Shown: positions 11,038 to 22,560, counted from the stretch's first letter. The stretch is DNA of 64,000 nucleotides from Tetracentron sinense (GCA_015143295.1 CM026554.1:28905531-28969530); one strand, 5' to 3'. Made by a program: numbers and translations. The notes: generated by a model not told the origin, from the sequence alone.

Positions 11038-11245
11038 CTGGTACTTCATCTTCTTCATTTGAATTCTTGCATTCTGTTACTCTGCCGGAATTTTCTTCTC
11101 ACCGACGATCTGCCGTTCTGGTCTTCTTTCTTCTCCGGTTGTGCCCCCCTGCTTCCTAGATATAGTTTCGGTAAGATCCCTCTCTTTTCTTTTTGTTCTG
11201 TGGTCGTCTTCCCTACATTTTTTCTTTTTCTCCTTGTTTGCGACC

Positions 11246-13582
11246 ATGTCTGCCGAAATAGTTAGGATAGACAGTGCCGATGAGGCCAGTTGTTCAGGCA
11301 GTGCCCCTCACGGTGTTATCACCGGGGTTTCCAAATCCAAAACTAAACCAGTTGTCAGATTCGCACTTGACCATTACCGAGCCCTCTTCCAAATTCCCCC
11401 TCATGTCCACATTCATTTTGGGGAAGAAGACGTTCTTCCTGACCATCGTTCTTCCTATACAATCGTCTACCTCGCTCAGTTCGAGGCTGGACTTCGATTT
11501 CCCCTCTCTCCCATCACGGACTCCGTCCTGTCCGCCCTTCAAATTGCCCCGGGGCAAATGCACCCGAAGTTCTACAAGTACATGTCTCTGATGGACAAGT
11601 TCAACAGAGACGGGTACAATGTAGAGGCTAGGCACGTCTTCCACTTCCGCTACGTCGTGAAGTGTCCCAGGGTTGTCGAGGAGGGAAAGAAGACGTTCTT
11701 CACCTGGAGGCAAAAATCCAGAATCCCCGATATCATCTCGCACCTTCCCGATGTGGAACGGGACTGGAAGGAGATGCCCTTCGTGGTCTCCGGAGCTTGG
11801 AGGGCGGAGACTGCCCGTCCTGTTCCCCATGATTTACCTCAAGTCTGTTATTTTTTAGTCGTTCTCCGTTGTCGGTTTTGAAAACGTACTCCTGTTACAC
11901 GGCTAATAATGTGTCGCTTTTTTTTGCAGAGACTTCTAAGATACATTTCTCTGACCTGTCCGCGGAAGAAGAGTATGCGCTTAGGAGGGTTCGCAGCGAT
12001 AAGGAAGAGGCTTACGTCACCTGGAAGCCGTCCTCTGCTCGAGAGACAAGATCCGTGGTGGGAGCAGGGACCTTGCCTAAAAAGAGTCGTCGACCAGCTC
12101 ATCCGCCCAAGTCACAGAGACCGCTCGGACCGGCAGCTACCCTTGACGAGGAGGAAGCCATGGCTGACCAACCTCCAACGCGATCTTCACAGGCTCCGGC
12201 CTTGACTCGTCCTCCACGTCCTACTCGTCCATCCGCGGCGGAATAAGAGGGCGGAGAAACGAGTGAGGGTAGAAGCTCTCAAAACGCTGAAAGCGAAGAA
12301 AGCTCGGCGAGAAGCGGAGCACGATCAACGGGTCCGAGAACGGGAATCGGCCGGGACGTCATCTACCTAAGCCGCAACACTCAGCGAGGGGAGTAGTGCC
12401 CCCGTTGAGGAGCCTCCAATTGTCTGCACCGGCTTTCCCGTGGATGTCGTAGCCGCTCCGTCTACTGTGGCAGAGACGGCTCCCCCTGCGATTGTCCCGG
12501 CCTCTACTTCCTCACCAGCCGCGAACATGGCTTCTTCTTCTGCCCCTCCTCGAAGAGAGGATTACCATGGGGGGCCCCGCTGAGCTGTGGAATCCCGTCT
12601 TCCCCAGATGGTACACTCGTCCTACCGTCGCCCATTCGGCGATAGAGCACGATTCCATCGCCACATCGATGATGTTAGCGATGAGGCTCCCAGCGGATAT
12701 AGCCGCCACGAGGGACTTGTACTGGATGGGGATGTTCAGTGCCGCGAGTCGAGCTGTTGCAACGGTACATTTTTTTTTTTTTTACCATCTTCCTTTCTCT
12801 TTCTTTCTGTAGCTGGGCAACATGCTCGCCGGGATGTACGAGGTCACAGCCGAAAACAGGCGTACTTCCAATGGGCTGAGGGACAGAGTCCTTGACCTGG
12901 AAAGGAGGGGAGCCGAGGACGTGAAACGGCTGAACCACGAGCTGATGTCCGCTAGAGCTGATTTACGGTCTGCTAAAGGCACAATTACCACGGCCATGAA
13001 ACAGCGGGACAAAGCTCGGGATGAAGCTCGCAAGGCAATGGAATGAGAGAAGGCGGCAGTGGAACAAGCCGAAACGTCCGTCCTCCGGATCAGCGAGATG
13101 GACGAGATCGTGAATACTCTCCGTCAACGGCTAGAGGCGACTGAAGCCGAGAAGGCAGCAGTGGCCGAACAGCTCGAGGAGGCCGCGGCCGTGAGGGACA
13201 AGGAGGTTGAAGCCGCCAAGGAGGCTTTAATGGAGTCTCTTCGAGCCCACTTCCAGAAGGAGATGGAACGGCTGATAGATGAAGACCGGGTTGAGACGGA
13301 GAGAGAACTGATGAACGAGCTCCGAGAGTCGGGACGACTAGTAGAGTCTCCCCAACAATCGAAGGACGAGACTACTCGTTCTGAGGCTGTGGGCATGGAG
13401 ATCTCGCTCGATGAAGAGCCGAGGTTCAAGGAGGGGGGCAACCCCCGTCATCTATCAGACCATCTTCCGTTCTCCCCGAGGCTCCAGCTGAAGTCGCTTC
13501 CGCCGATCCCACTGTTGCTGCTGACGACGTTCTAACCGTTCCTGATGATGCTGTCGTGATCGTTGACGTTGGCGAAGACTGA
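11246..13582 (+). pseudogene. Spliced antisense gene of the Tat element (putative gypsy-type transposon domain, coiled coil)
   Basis: The start MSAEIVRIDSADEAS fits a good ATG context (ACCATGT) and follows a TATA motif. The N-terminal part (VVRFALDHYRALFQIPPHVH, then FEAGLRFPLSPITDSVLSAL) matches the plant putative gypsy-type transposon domain (Transposase_28, PF04195). Two introns are inferred: about 11843-11931 and 12765-12812. The second joins SAASRAVAT to LGNMLAGMYEVTAENRR in phase. The C-terminal half is a long Glu/Lys/Ala coiled coil (13059-13430). Breaks: TAA at 12244-12246, a frame change before 12550, TGA at 13044-13046, and a frameshift near 13435 before the tail DDVLTVPDDAVVIVDVGED. 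An AATAAA lies downstream. Function is unknown, and such antisense ORFs recur in Tat elements. Confidence 0.75.
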
Positions 13583-13649
13583 TCCTTCCTCCTTCCTATC
13601 CCTTTCTTTTCATATTTTGTATCGGCTGTACTTTTGTTCGTTTCTTATC

Positions 13650-13655
13650 AATAAA
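13650..13655 (+). terminator. Polyadenylation signal AATAAA of the antisense gene
   Basis: AATAAA followed by a T/A-rich tract lies about 70 bp beyond the inferred stop at 13580-13582. It is on the plus strand, so it serves the antisense gene, not the retrotransposon transcript. Confidence 0.55.
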
Positions 13656-13889
13656 AGTTTTTATATATATATATATCTTCTTTTGTGATCACTGTGTTGC
13701 AACCGCTTGACCCGGGATAATCATCTCGTTCAAATAAGACAAATAGCACATAATTAACTCGTGATTGGATATAAATCTCACAACGAATATAATTCACCAT
13801 GTCATTCTAATAACGAATTGTCAAAGACGCAGATTAACACTACAGACGCAATTCGACAACAAATCCATTTCATAAAGACGAACTTATGG

Positions 13890-14165
13890 TAACTCGTGGT
13901 GGGACACCATGCTCAAAGGACATTCCATTAGTATAAGCCGCCAAGATGCTCAGATGGAAATTCCTTTGTATGAGCCACCTGTGTCCCGTGGTGAGTACCA
14001 TGTTCGTGTGAAATGCATTCGCCGTGGTAACTCGTGGTGGGACACCATGCTCAGAGGATATTCCATTAGTATAAGCCGCTAAGATGCTCAGATGGCAATT
14101 CCTTTGTATGAGCCACCTGTGTCCCGTGGTGAGTACCCTGTGCGAGTGAATTGTACCCGTCGTGG
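13890..14165. repeat. Two tandem copies of a 138-bp unit
   Basis: TAACTCGTGGTGGGACACCA starts at 13890 and again at 14028. The units match over their full length with few changes, and a third start (GGTAACTTG) follows at about 14163. They lie between the end of the antisense gene and the integrase end. Overlapping ORFs here are by-products of the repeat. Confidence 0.9.
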
Positions 14166-14254
14166 TAACTTGTCTAGAATATTTTACCAAATACTGAATA
14201 CGTTAATAAAACGATTGATCTCATGCTCCTATCAAACGTCCAAAACGCACAACT

Positions 14255-14865
14255 TTATTGGAAAAATTGTTTTAAATTCATAATGTTCCACGACTTTTGA
14301 ATTACATTACCTTGTAAGTCTTTAAGGTAGTATACCCCGGGACTCCCGACACGGTCCACGATGTATGGCCCTTCCCAGTTGGGACCCAGCTTTTCGCTAT
14401 TGATTTCTCGTGTATTTTGGAAGACTTTTCGAAGAACGAGATCTCCGACTTGAAGAATCATTTTCCGTACTTTCTTGTTGTATGTCTTCGTAATTGTTGC
14501 TGATACCGTTTCATCTGAATGCTGGCATCTTCTCGCTTTTCTTCCAGCAAGTCTAAATGAATAGCCATTAGTTCGACGTTTTTGTCTTCGCCTCCGTGCT
14601 TCTTCCGGGAACGTGTTGTTGGCAGGCAAACTTCGGTGGGAATAACAGCCTCCGCCCCGTATGCCAAAGAGAACGGGGTTTCGTTCGTAGGGCTCCACGG
14701 TGTTGTCCTGTATCCCCACAACGCGTTATGTAATTCGCTGATCCACTTTCCCTTGGAATCTTCCAGTCTTCTCTTAAGGGCATTCAAAATGTTCTTGTTG
14801 GCTGCTTCGGCAAGGCCATTCCCCTGAGGATAATAAGGAGAAGAGAAGATGTGCTTGATTTTCAA
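14255..14865 (-). pseudogene. Tat integrase, C-terminal part
   Basis: The frame begins MKIKHIFSSPYYPQGNGLAE, which includes the glutamate-bearing helix region of the integrase core, followed by NALWGYRTTPWSPTNETPFS and AYGAEAVIP. A frame change near 14480 leads to LGPNWEGPYIVDRVGSPGVY and the end NLKQFFQ. It is separated from the first integrase part by a stop at 14869-14871. Integrase would insert the cDNA into chromosomes. This copy is broken. Confidence 0.9.
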
Positions 14866-14868
14866 CTC

Positions 14869-15720
14869 TCAGCAAAAGTCGGCAATGAGTTTTCCCATGA
14901 ACTGCTTCCCGTTATCAGAAATGATGGACTGCGGAATGCCGAATCTACAGATAATATGTTCCCACAAGAACTTCTTCACTTCTTGTTCTCTAATACGCGC
15001 TAGTGGAACAGTCTCGATCCACCGGGAGAAGTAATCCGTGGCTACCAGCAGAAAAATTAGATTACCGGGAGCTTTAGGAAAGGGCCCTACGATATCAAGT
15101 CCCCAACGAGCGAAAGGCCAAGGTTGAGATACGATGTTGAGTTCCTGAGCAGGGGCATGAATTAACTTCGCATGACGCTGACACTGACTGCATTTTTGTA
15201 CGTATTTCTGTGCGTCGGCTTGCATGTATGGCCAAAAATATCCTTGCCCCAGAGCACGATGAGCGATAGTCCGTCCTCCCGAATGAATGCCGCAAATTCC
15301 CTCGTGTAGCTCGACTAAGATCCTCTCTACGTCTTCAGGATGTACGCATTTCAAAAGAGGTCCTCCAAAGGATTTACGGTACAGTTCCCCGTCCACAAGG
15401 GTATAACGGGGAGCTTTATACTGTATCTGTCTTGCTTCCTTCGTGTCAGAGGGGAGAATTCCATTCTTCAAATAAGTGATTATGCCCGTCATCCAGTTCG
15501 GCGCTTGATTTACAGACAACACCGTGCGTTGCGTTTGTAGCTCAATAGAGGGGTATTCCTTATACTCTATGAGAATTGTCTTGGGTTCATCAGTTTGCAT
15601 CATCGAGGCGAGATAGGCCAATGCATCAGCATGCCTGTTATCGTCCCTTCGGACATGTTTAATCTCGATAACATCAAAGGCCTTTCGTAGTTCTTGTAAG
15701 AGCGCAGCGTAGCGTCTCAT
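14869..15720 (-). pseudogene. Tat RNase H end and integrase N-terminal and core part
   Basis: The first residues complete the second RNase H (RRDDNRHADALAYLAS). The integrase zinc-binding region follows (HEGICGIHSGGRTIAHRA, then CSQCQRHAK), then the catalytic core with ARWGLDIVGPFPKAPG and the second aspartate in SDNGKQF. A stop after IADFC cuts the core before its third acidic residue. At the 5' side it overlaps the preceding frame by a few bases (15717-15720), which indicates a frameshift. Confidence 0.92.
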
Positions 15721-16238
15721 CCGTTCATCTCGACATTCATAGATACCGTTGACTTGGTCACCACGAGCTGTGAATCACAGAACACTCGGAGTTTAGAAAT
15801 TCCCAACTCTCGGGCACTCTGCAATCCAAGTATTAACGCCTCATATTCAGCTTCGTTATTGGAGGCAGCATAACCAAGGCGCGTCAGTTTCTGTACTTTA
15901 ACATGATCGGGGCTGACAAGAACAGCACCAAGTCCCGAACCGCTGACATTAGACGACCCATCCACGTACAAGACCCAATCGCACCACGCCGTCGGTTTGT
16001 TTCCGTTTCCTGCTTCGTCTTCCACAACGGGATCCTCCTCCGCATCGTCTGGGAGCTCGTGACGGTCGGGCTCTACTGAAGTTTCGGCATCCTCCACGGG
16101 AAAATCGGCTAGGAAGCTTGCGACGACCTGCCCCTTCTCCGCGGTTCGGGCCTGATATTGGATATCGAACTCGCTGAGCGCCACTGCCCACTTCGACATA
16201 CGTCCCGCGGTTTCAGGTCGTCCCAACACAGTTTTCAA
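15717..16238 (-). pseudogene. Tat archaeal-type second RNase H
   Basis: Residues 88-160 carry the active-site blocks: WVLYVDGSSNVSGSGLGAVL (Asp 93), ASNNEAEYEALILGL (Glu 131) and VFCDSQLVV (Asp 155). This second RNase H is additional to the one fused to RT and defines the Tat lineage. The residues before it (KWAVALSEFDIQYQAR) are the end of the first RNase H. The frame overlaps the RT frame at 16235-16238, again a frameshift. Confidence 0.93.
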
Positions 16239-17599
16239 AGGGTACGTGGTAATGACGACGATAGTGTGTGCCTGAAATAAGGACGTAACTTCTCAGCAGA
16301 AAAGACAAGAGCCAGGCATACCTTCTCCAATCTACTATAATTGGATTCTGCCTTGTGGAATGTTTTGCTGACGAAATAAACAGGCTTCTCTACGCCGTTG
16401 TGACTTCTGAGCAGCACGGAGCCAATGGCTCGTTCCGAAACAGAGAGATAGAGGTACAACACTTCACCAGGTTCAGGTACTGAGAGGATCGGAGCGGAGC
16501 CTAGATACGTTTTCAAGGCGGCGAAAGACTGGGAACATTCTTCTGTCCATCTGAAGACGGAATCCTTCCTCAGCAACTCGAACAGAGGTCTACAACGGTC
16601 AGAAGACTTTGATATAAACCGGTTGAGAGCAGCTATACGTCCTGTTAGTTTCTGAACTTCTTTCTTTGTCTTCGGTTCCGGCATATCTATCAGAGCACGG
16701 ATTTGGGTGGGATTTGCTTCGATGCCCCGTTGACTGACGAGATAACCAAGGAATTTGCCCGAGGCGACGCCGAATGTGTATTTCTCAGGATTTAACTTCA
16801 GGTTGAAAGTACGTAAAATAGAGAACGGCTCTGCCAAGTCGGCTACAAGAGAGGCCCGAGTTCGGCTTTTCATGACGATATCGTCAATATACACCTCCAC
16901 CGATTTACCAAGCAAGGGTCCAAACATCAGATTCATCAATCGCTGATAAGTGGCCCCGGCATTCTTCAGGCCAAAGGGCATGACCCGGTAACAGAACAGG
17001 CTGCGCTCCGTTATGAAGGCCGTCTTCTCTTGATCGTCCTCCGCTAAGAGGATTTGATTGTAACTCGAATACCCGTCTATGAAGCTCAACATCTCATGAC
17101 CCGCGATTGCAGTGATAAGTCTATCGATTTTGGCAACTGGGAAGAAGTCTTTCGGACAGGCTTTATTAACATTCGTGAAATCAATGCAGACTCTGACTTT
17201 CCCGTTCTTCTTCGGAACAGCTACTACATTGGCTATCCACTCCGGATATTGGACCTCACGAATGAACCCGTGCCGAATTAACTTATCGATCTCTTCATTG
17301 ACGGCCTCATGGTACGCTGGAGCAAGTCTACGAGGCTTCTGTTTAACAGGATTGACCACGGGATCAACGTTGAGATGATGACAGATGATTTCAGGACAGA
17401 TACCCGTCATGTCCTTGTGGGACCAAGCCAAAACATCAAGATTTTTCCTCAGAAAATCTATCAACTCCTGCTCTTCGTCCGTTGTCAAACAGGTCCCGAT
17501 TTGTAGCCTTCTTGGCTCGTTCTCCGTCCCCAGGTTGACAAGCTTCGTAGGTTCCACAGAGTGGTTCGTCAACGATTCACCCGTGTTCTCCTCCTCCAC
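16235..17599 (-). pseudogene. Tat reverse transcriptase and first RNase H
   Basis: 454 residues. RT signatures appear in order: KQKPRRLAPAYHEAVNEEID, GFIREVQYPEWIANVV, CIDFTNVNKACPKD, SFIDGYSSYNQI, YRVMPFGLKNAGATYQRLMN and the catalytic YIDD at 237-240. The connection (KFLGYLVSQRGIEANP) and the first RNase H (LYLSVSERAIGSVL, KPVYFVSKTF) follow. The residues around YIDD look intact, but the frame breaks at both ends. The preceding protease frame stops 60-70 bp upstream. Confidence 0.95.
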
Positions 17600-17665
17600 G
17601 GTCCTGACCTGTAATTGCTATTTGAGCGGGTCGGGTGAGGCATAATCACACTTCTGCGACGCCAG

Positions 17666-18745
17666 CTAGTCTCCTCGTATTTCACTTGGTCCGTTCGGAG
17701 TGGGGGATTTTAGTACCTGATAATAGGAAGACGGAACAGCTCTCATCTCGTGAGTCCACCATCGCCCCAAGATGGCATTGTATGGAGACGGCGCGTCGAT
17801 AATGGAAAATCGGGTGGACAGGGTGACAGGTCCGGCTTTGACCGGTAGGACGACTTCTCCTATGGGTTGCATCGAGCTTCCTTCGAATCCTATCAGGGGG
17901 GTCTGTGCAAGGACGAGAACCGCCGGGTCCAACCCCATCTTTGCGAAAGCATGGAGATACAGGATATCTGCCCCACTTCCAGGATCAACGAGCACTCGCC
18001 TGATGTCGAAATCGTCAATTCGCATAGTCAAGACAAGAGCATCGTAGTGAGGCCTAACCACAGTTGCCATGTCCTGATCAGTGAACGATAGGGCCTGCTC
18101 GATTTCCTTTGCCGTCGATCGCACCTGAAAAACTTTTACCACGTGTGATAATTTCCTTGCCTTTGCTCGGTACTGCTGCTCGATATCTTCCCCCGGTACT
18201 CGAGCGCGATGGATGACATTTATGACTCCCTTCGGAGCTTCTCCGCCTCGGCCCATATGACCGGATGGCTCTCCCTCGTGAGATCGAGTGGACGGATCCG
18301 CAATATGCCCTTCTTCTCTTCCAGTGTCCACATACTCTCCCAGATAGCTTTCACGGACCAATCTTTCCAGGTATTCTCTTAGGATGCGACAACGATTTGT
18401 GAGGTGCCCGTGGCACTTGTGATACTGACAGTATTCATGCACCCTGGGTCCCGTGGTGACATCACGAACGGTCCGTGCTGGCCATTCGAAGTATGGTTTG
18501 TCTTCCATCGTCTTCATTATCGTCGCCGGGCTCGCTGAGAAGTTGACTTGACCACCACGAGATGCAAAAGGACGTCTTTCTGTTGTCTGATTCTCCCTCT
18601 CCTTGTAACGTCCGGGCTCCTCTCGTCTCTGATAGGCACGATCGTCCCGTCTTTGGAAGTTGGAGCGTAGATCCGTCCTCCTTGACGAGTCTACATCTTG
18701 GTGAACTCCCAATGAGAGTCGGTTCGGCTCTCCCCGTCGTTCAAC
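17666..18745 (-). pseudogene. Tat gag C-terminus and protease
   Basis: From about 18712 this frame carries an Arg-rich region, a zinc-knuckle-like YCQYHKCHGHLTNRC, and the aspartic protease motif VLVDPGSGADILYLHAFAKM followed by YNAILGRWW. Tat proteases usually read D-S/G-S-S/G-AD, and here a proline follows the catalytic Asp. Stops separate it from gag (near 18746) and from RT (17666-17599). Confidence 0.88.
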
Positions 18746-20032
18746 TTATACCACATTTTCCTGTCGTGTGCGTCTTCGTGGTTCTTCGTCGCTGGAAGAT
18801 GATTCATACTTTGGTTTCTTTCCTCTCTTCGAGGAGGGTCTGCTTCCCCATTCCACAGCATCTACCCCTCGTGCTCTGGGCCTCATTGTTGCTGCAATAT
18901 CTTCCTCCATCCTTCCGTACTTAGAGGCACGGACTATCAGCTCGTCCATCTTGATTGGACAGTCAAGGGCTAAAGACTCGTAGAGTTTAGAACTCTTGGG
19001 TATGACATTCTTGAAGGCAGCTATGCAAGTGCAGTCCTCGATTTTGTCGATGTTAGAGACTTCATCGGTAAACCGTTGAATAAAATCTCTAAGGGGTTCC
19101 GCCGACTTCATCCTCATGGCGAAGAGTGAATCTGCGCCTGCTTTCTTCTTCTTGTTAATGATATACTGGTCAATGAAAACTGACCTGAGATCAGCCATAC
19201 ATCTGATCGACCCCGCAGGTAGATTACGGAACCATCTCGCAGCCGCTCCAGTCAAGCTACTCGGGAAGGCTTTATAGAGGAGATTATCATCCGGGTTACG
19301 GACAGCCATAGCATTCTTGAAGTCGGTCAGGTGGTCAATAGGATCTCTTCTCCCATCGAACTTAACAAAATTCGGTACCTTGAACTTTGATGGGGTATAA
19401 GATTCGACGATCTCCTTGGAAAAAGGGGACGTCTCCTCCTCGTCCTTGTACTTCTGAGCATATTGATCGAGAGAGGCCCCGCTCGTTGTTCCTCTGACTC
19501 GGGCATTAATCAGGGCTTCCACGTCCTTGAGGGTCAAACCCGTCTTCAACCCGTCGTTGCTGACACAGAGATCTCGATGTTCAGCATGAGCACCAAGAGA
19601 ACGAGGATAGGCTGTTTCGTCAGTAGAAGGAATGAGAGTGAATCTTCTCTCCAGATTCTCTGGTGCAGACGGCGAGATCGGGACTGTTCCTTTGGGGGGA
19701 GGAGAAGAAGGGAAATTGAGTTTTCGAGCCTCAGAGCCCCCTCTAGGAGATTCGTCATCGGTCTCCAAATTACTGTGCTCCAAAGCATCAAGCCGCTCCT
19801 GCAGTGACTGCTGCTGGCTGACTATCTGGGCCAAAGTGGCCTGTTGTTGTTGTAATAGTAACAGGATGGGATCAGGTGTGGTCATGGGCCTTTCTGGTTG
19901 TCCAGAAGATTGGCCCGATGCTAACGTTTGCATGGTGGAAGGGGTGCAAGGAAAGGCTTGAAGGGGCTGGTTTTCGATGATAGACTGAGGAGTTTGGTCT
20001 GCCATGCTGACTGAAAGAAGTGGTGTGAGCAA
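18746..20032 (-). pseudogene. Tat gag protein, N-terminal and capsid part
   Basis: 428 residues from the first ATG; MADQTPQSIIENQ at 20005 is an equally good start, close to the primer site. There is a Gln-rich coiled segment near residues 58-85 (LLLLQQQQATLAQIVSQQQS). The retrotransposon gag domain follows: FKVPNFVKFDGRRDPIDHL, LTGAAARWFRNLPAGSI and FIDQYIINKKKKAGADSL. The frame stops at 18746, and the rest of gag lies in the next frame block. Gag would form the particle. Confidence 0.93.
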
Positions 20033-20052
20033 AGGGTGGTTTTTGCTAAGTT

Positions 20053-20073
20053 TCCCACAGACGGCGCCAATTT
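20053..20073 (-). other. Primer binding site of the Tat element
   Basis: Just inside the 5' LTR the minus strand reads AATTGGCGCCGTCTGTGGG. A TGGCGCC start is usual for tRNA-primed Tat elements. I have not assigned the tRNA. Confidence 0.7.
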
Positions 20074-20865
20074 TGTGAGGGGAAATTACCGAAAGGACAC
20101 GCGTCAGCAGCAGCTCCTCTCAAGTTCTGGTTTACCGGTAGAAGGTTGGAGTGGAGGGTGTGATACCCTGACCTGTGCTCCGATGATAAAGTCAGTAAGT
20201 GTAGAAGATGATGAACAGTAAGAAAAGTGCAGAGAGTTTGAAGGTCTTCGCCCCCTTCACACTGTTTTTCACATGTTTATATAGGCCACCCTTGCCATGG
20301 CCATGGGCACCCATTGATGTCCATGCACACCTCAAATCCCTGATGTGTACTTCAGTAATCATTTTAGATAGATCTCCCGGTCATCCATAGTGCACGCGTA
20401 TCTGCACACAAAAGAGAGCAGGCAAAGAGTAGGAACTCGTCCGAGGTGACTGGCATTAAATGGCATTTAATGCTGCATTTAATGCCAAGATAGTGTTTCC
20501 CACCTACCATTGTAGAGGTGGGATCAGTCCCAGGAGACTGGGCAGTAGTGCCAGATCTCATTACGTGTTAGGATACGCGATCGTTGACAATAGGACGACG
20601 GATACGTCGTCAGAAGGAGGACGTGATCGTCATCCGTGAGACCACGAGTCCGTCGTCAAAATGAGGACGTGATCGTTGTCCGTGAGACCACGAGTCCGTC
20701 GTCAAAATGAGGACGTGATCGTCGTCCGTGAGACCACGAGTCCGTCGTCCATACGACCACGGGCCCGTCGTCGAAGAGACAACGGAATTGAGTTCAAACG
20801 ATAATACCACACTGAGGAAGCTCGTTACTATCATACTTAGGTTTTTACGAAATTTACCCATTACA
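20074..20865 (-). repeat. 5' LTR of the Tat element
   Basis: 792 bp, near-identical to 9876-10689, with the same TG..CA ends. The minus-strand TATA box CTATATAAA lies at 20277-20285. Three 46-bp U3 repeats start at 20619, 20665 and 20711. It is 22 bp shorter than the other LTR, largely because the repeat block is shorter by a partial unit. Confidence 0.95.
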
Positions 20866-21465
20866 ATAAGCATCCACAAAAACAATATTTGTCAAATATG
20901 TACATTTTTCACTAAAACAGAAGATAAATAACGATATAATCCAGCTATAAAGGGGATGCCCAAAGTCTACTGGGGCTTGCTAGTGACCACGAAAACCTTC
21001 CACCGTGGATCCCATGATGTTCTTTGAACGATACACGCCATAGGATGTTCTATGAATGATCCTTGAACACGGGAATGGAGATACATTCACTTACTCGCAA
21101 TAGTCATTGACAAGTTGATATCGATCAGTAATTCCTTGACCTCCCTCGCATTTGTTTTACTGGCTCACCTATGTTCAAAATAACGCGGAGTTGGGCAATC
21201 CAGGCAGCCATCGCCACACCACTATCTCTGCCACCAGCCGGATATGAAGAGCCACACCAGCAACTCTGCCACCTGCCTGATATGAAGAAGAACTTTGCTA
21301 TTGGAGTCATGGTGTACAGAGAAAAGGGCTTTTTTGTCCTTTTATATTTTTAGTTGTGTTTCCCTTTTTGTCCTTTTATATTTTCAGTGATGTTTCACAA
21401 GAAATTTCTAAAGATTAGTTTATATCATTAAATGATGGGGTGCTTGTAGCACCACCCTTAAATTA

Positions 21466-22259
21466 AAGACTCAACAACTAAAACTAAATAGGTGGTATTA
21501 ATGGGCAGGTGATTCGCCCACCACGCATTTGACTTTGAACTAAATGGTTTATCCACGTGTCCCTTTTAGCATCCTTTTTAGCACTTCTTTAACTATAGTC
21601 AAACTTAAGAAAATTAAGATTAAATTACTTAACCTGAGAAGAATGAGTCTTAACCACAATTGATAAGTGTTAAAAAGGAAGACATGGACATGGACCAATT
21701 GGGAATGTGCCGGTAAGTTAAACATTTCCCTTTCCTATCCCTTTCTCGTATTAAATATTGAGAAAAGATCCTTTTTTGTCTTTTTATTATCTCACCGTGA
21801 AGTTGCTTTGTAGGATGTAGGAACATAGAAAGCTTGAACGCACCTAGCTTTAGATTTCTCCCTTCCTAACGAATGGTTTTGCCGCTTTGGCGGATAAGGT
21901 TACGACTCACTATATAGTAAACCTGGTTTTCCTTCCTGTATAATATAGAGTCCAGGGGACCACAATGTCCTCTTCAACGCCCCAACCTTAAACGAACACC
22001 AACCTTCAAAAAAAAAAAATTGTGGTTAAGATATACTCACCCAAGTTTAAGCAATCCAACTTTATTTTTTCTAGGAAAAAAATTCAGATCATTAACTTTA
22101 ATTTAGTTAAGCTTAACTAGGGTTAAGGAGTGTTAAAAGGGACTCGAGGACATGGGTAATATCGCTAATCACTGCTCTATTTTTTTCCCCTAAAATCTAA
22201 GGTTGGCTTGATGAACCAAATGGTGAATGAATTTTAACTAAAGTGTTAAAAAGAAGGGT
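21466..22259. other. Intergenic repeat-rich stretch
   Basis: No gene is visible. The block 21555-21700 contains inverted copies of CACGTGTCCCTTTTAGCA and TTAACCACAATTGATAAGTG, and a related copy lies at 22090-22150. These look like decayed small inverted-repeat elements of the dispersed family noted at 7459. Confidence 0.5.
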
Positions 22260-22268
22260 ATGAAGTAT

Positions 22269-22560
22269 GGCCTTGGATTGCCTCTGGCGAAGCCAGAAAG
22301 GGCTTATCTCGGGATTCCATAGAATAGGTTACATGTGGTGGAGAAGTCAAAATCATGAGTCCCATGATTTTGACTTCTCCACACACAAATGGACATGTGG
22401 CGATAAGTGTGTGAGAATAAGGGGGAGAGATATCAAATGGGGAGAAGTCAAAAATCATGGGGAGAAAATAAATGACTTCTCCCCATTTTTCTGCCAGCTG
22501 CGGCACAATGTATGGAACCCCGAGAGCCCTTACTGGCTTCGCCAGAGACAATCCGAGGCC
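22269..22560. mobile_element. Mutator-like MITE, copy 2
   Basis: 292 bp, flanked by the perfect 9-bp duplication ATGAAGTAT (22260-22268 and 22561-22569). The ends GGCCTTGGATTGCCTCTGGC and GCCAGAGACAATCCGAGGCC match those of the copy at 8602. The inner GGAGAAGTCAAAA / TGACTTCTCC hairpin is also shared. It lies 0.76 kb upstream of the ABCG11 start codon. ORFs on both strands here are hairpin artefacts. Confidence 0.92.

Larger units (their letters stand above)
9876..20865 (-). mobile_element. Complete Tat-lineage Ty3/gypsy retrotransposon
   Basis: The 10,990-bp element lies on the minus strand between two LTRs and carries an exact 5-bp duplication ATAAG (9871-9875 and 20866-20870). Order on the minus strand: 5' LTR, primer site, gag, protease, RT, RNase H, a second archaeal-type RNase H, integrase, then a long region with an antisense gene, then 3' LTR. 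The second RNase H and the antisense ORF are hallmarks of the Tat group (Ogre, Grande, Retand relatives). All ORFs carry stops or frameshifts, so it is not autonomous now. The LTRs are still near-identical by eye, so insertion was fairly recent. Confidence 0.95.
9077..21457. mobile_element. hAT-like element split by a nested gypsy insertion
   Basis: The left end reads GGGTGGTGCTACTCGAACCC. The right end is its inverted match (CTTGTAGCACCACCC). Similarity continues inward for about 100 bp to GTGAAACATCA and ATAAAAGGAC-like blocks. An 8-bp duplication TTAAATTA flanks both ends (9069-9076 and 21458-21465), which fits hAT elements. Without the Tat element (9876-20865 plus one 5-bp copy) it would be about 1.4 kb. 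A further hairpin (9188-9566) sits in its left half. No transposase is visible, so it is non-autonomous. Confidence 0.75.
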
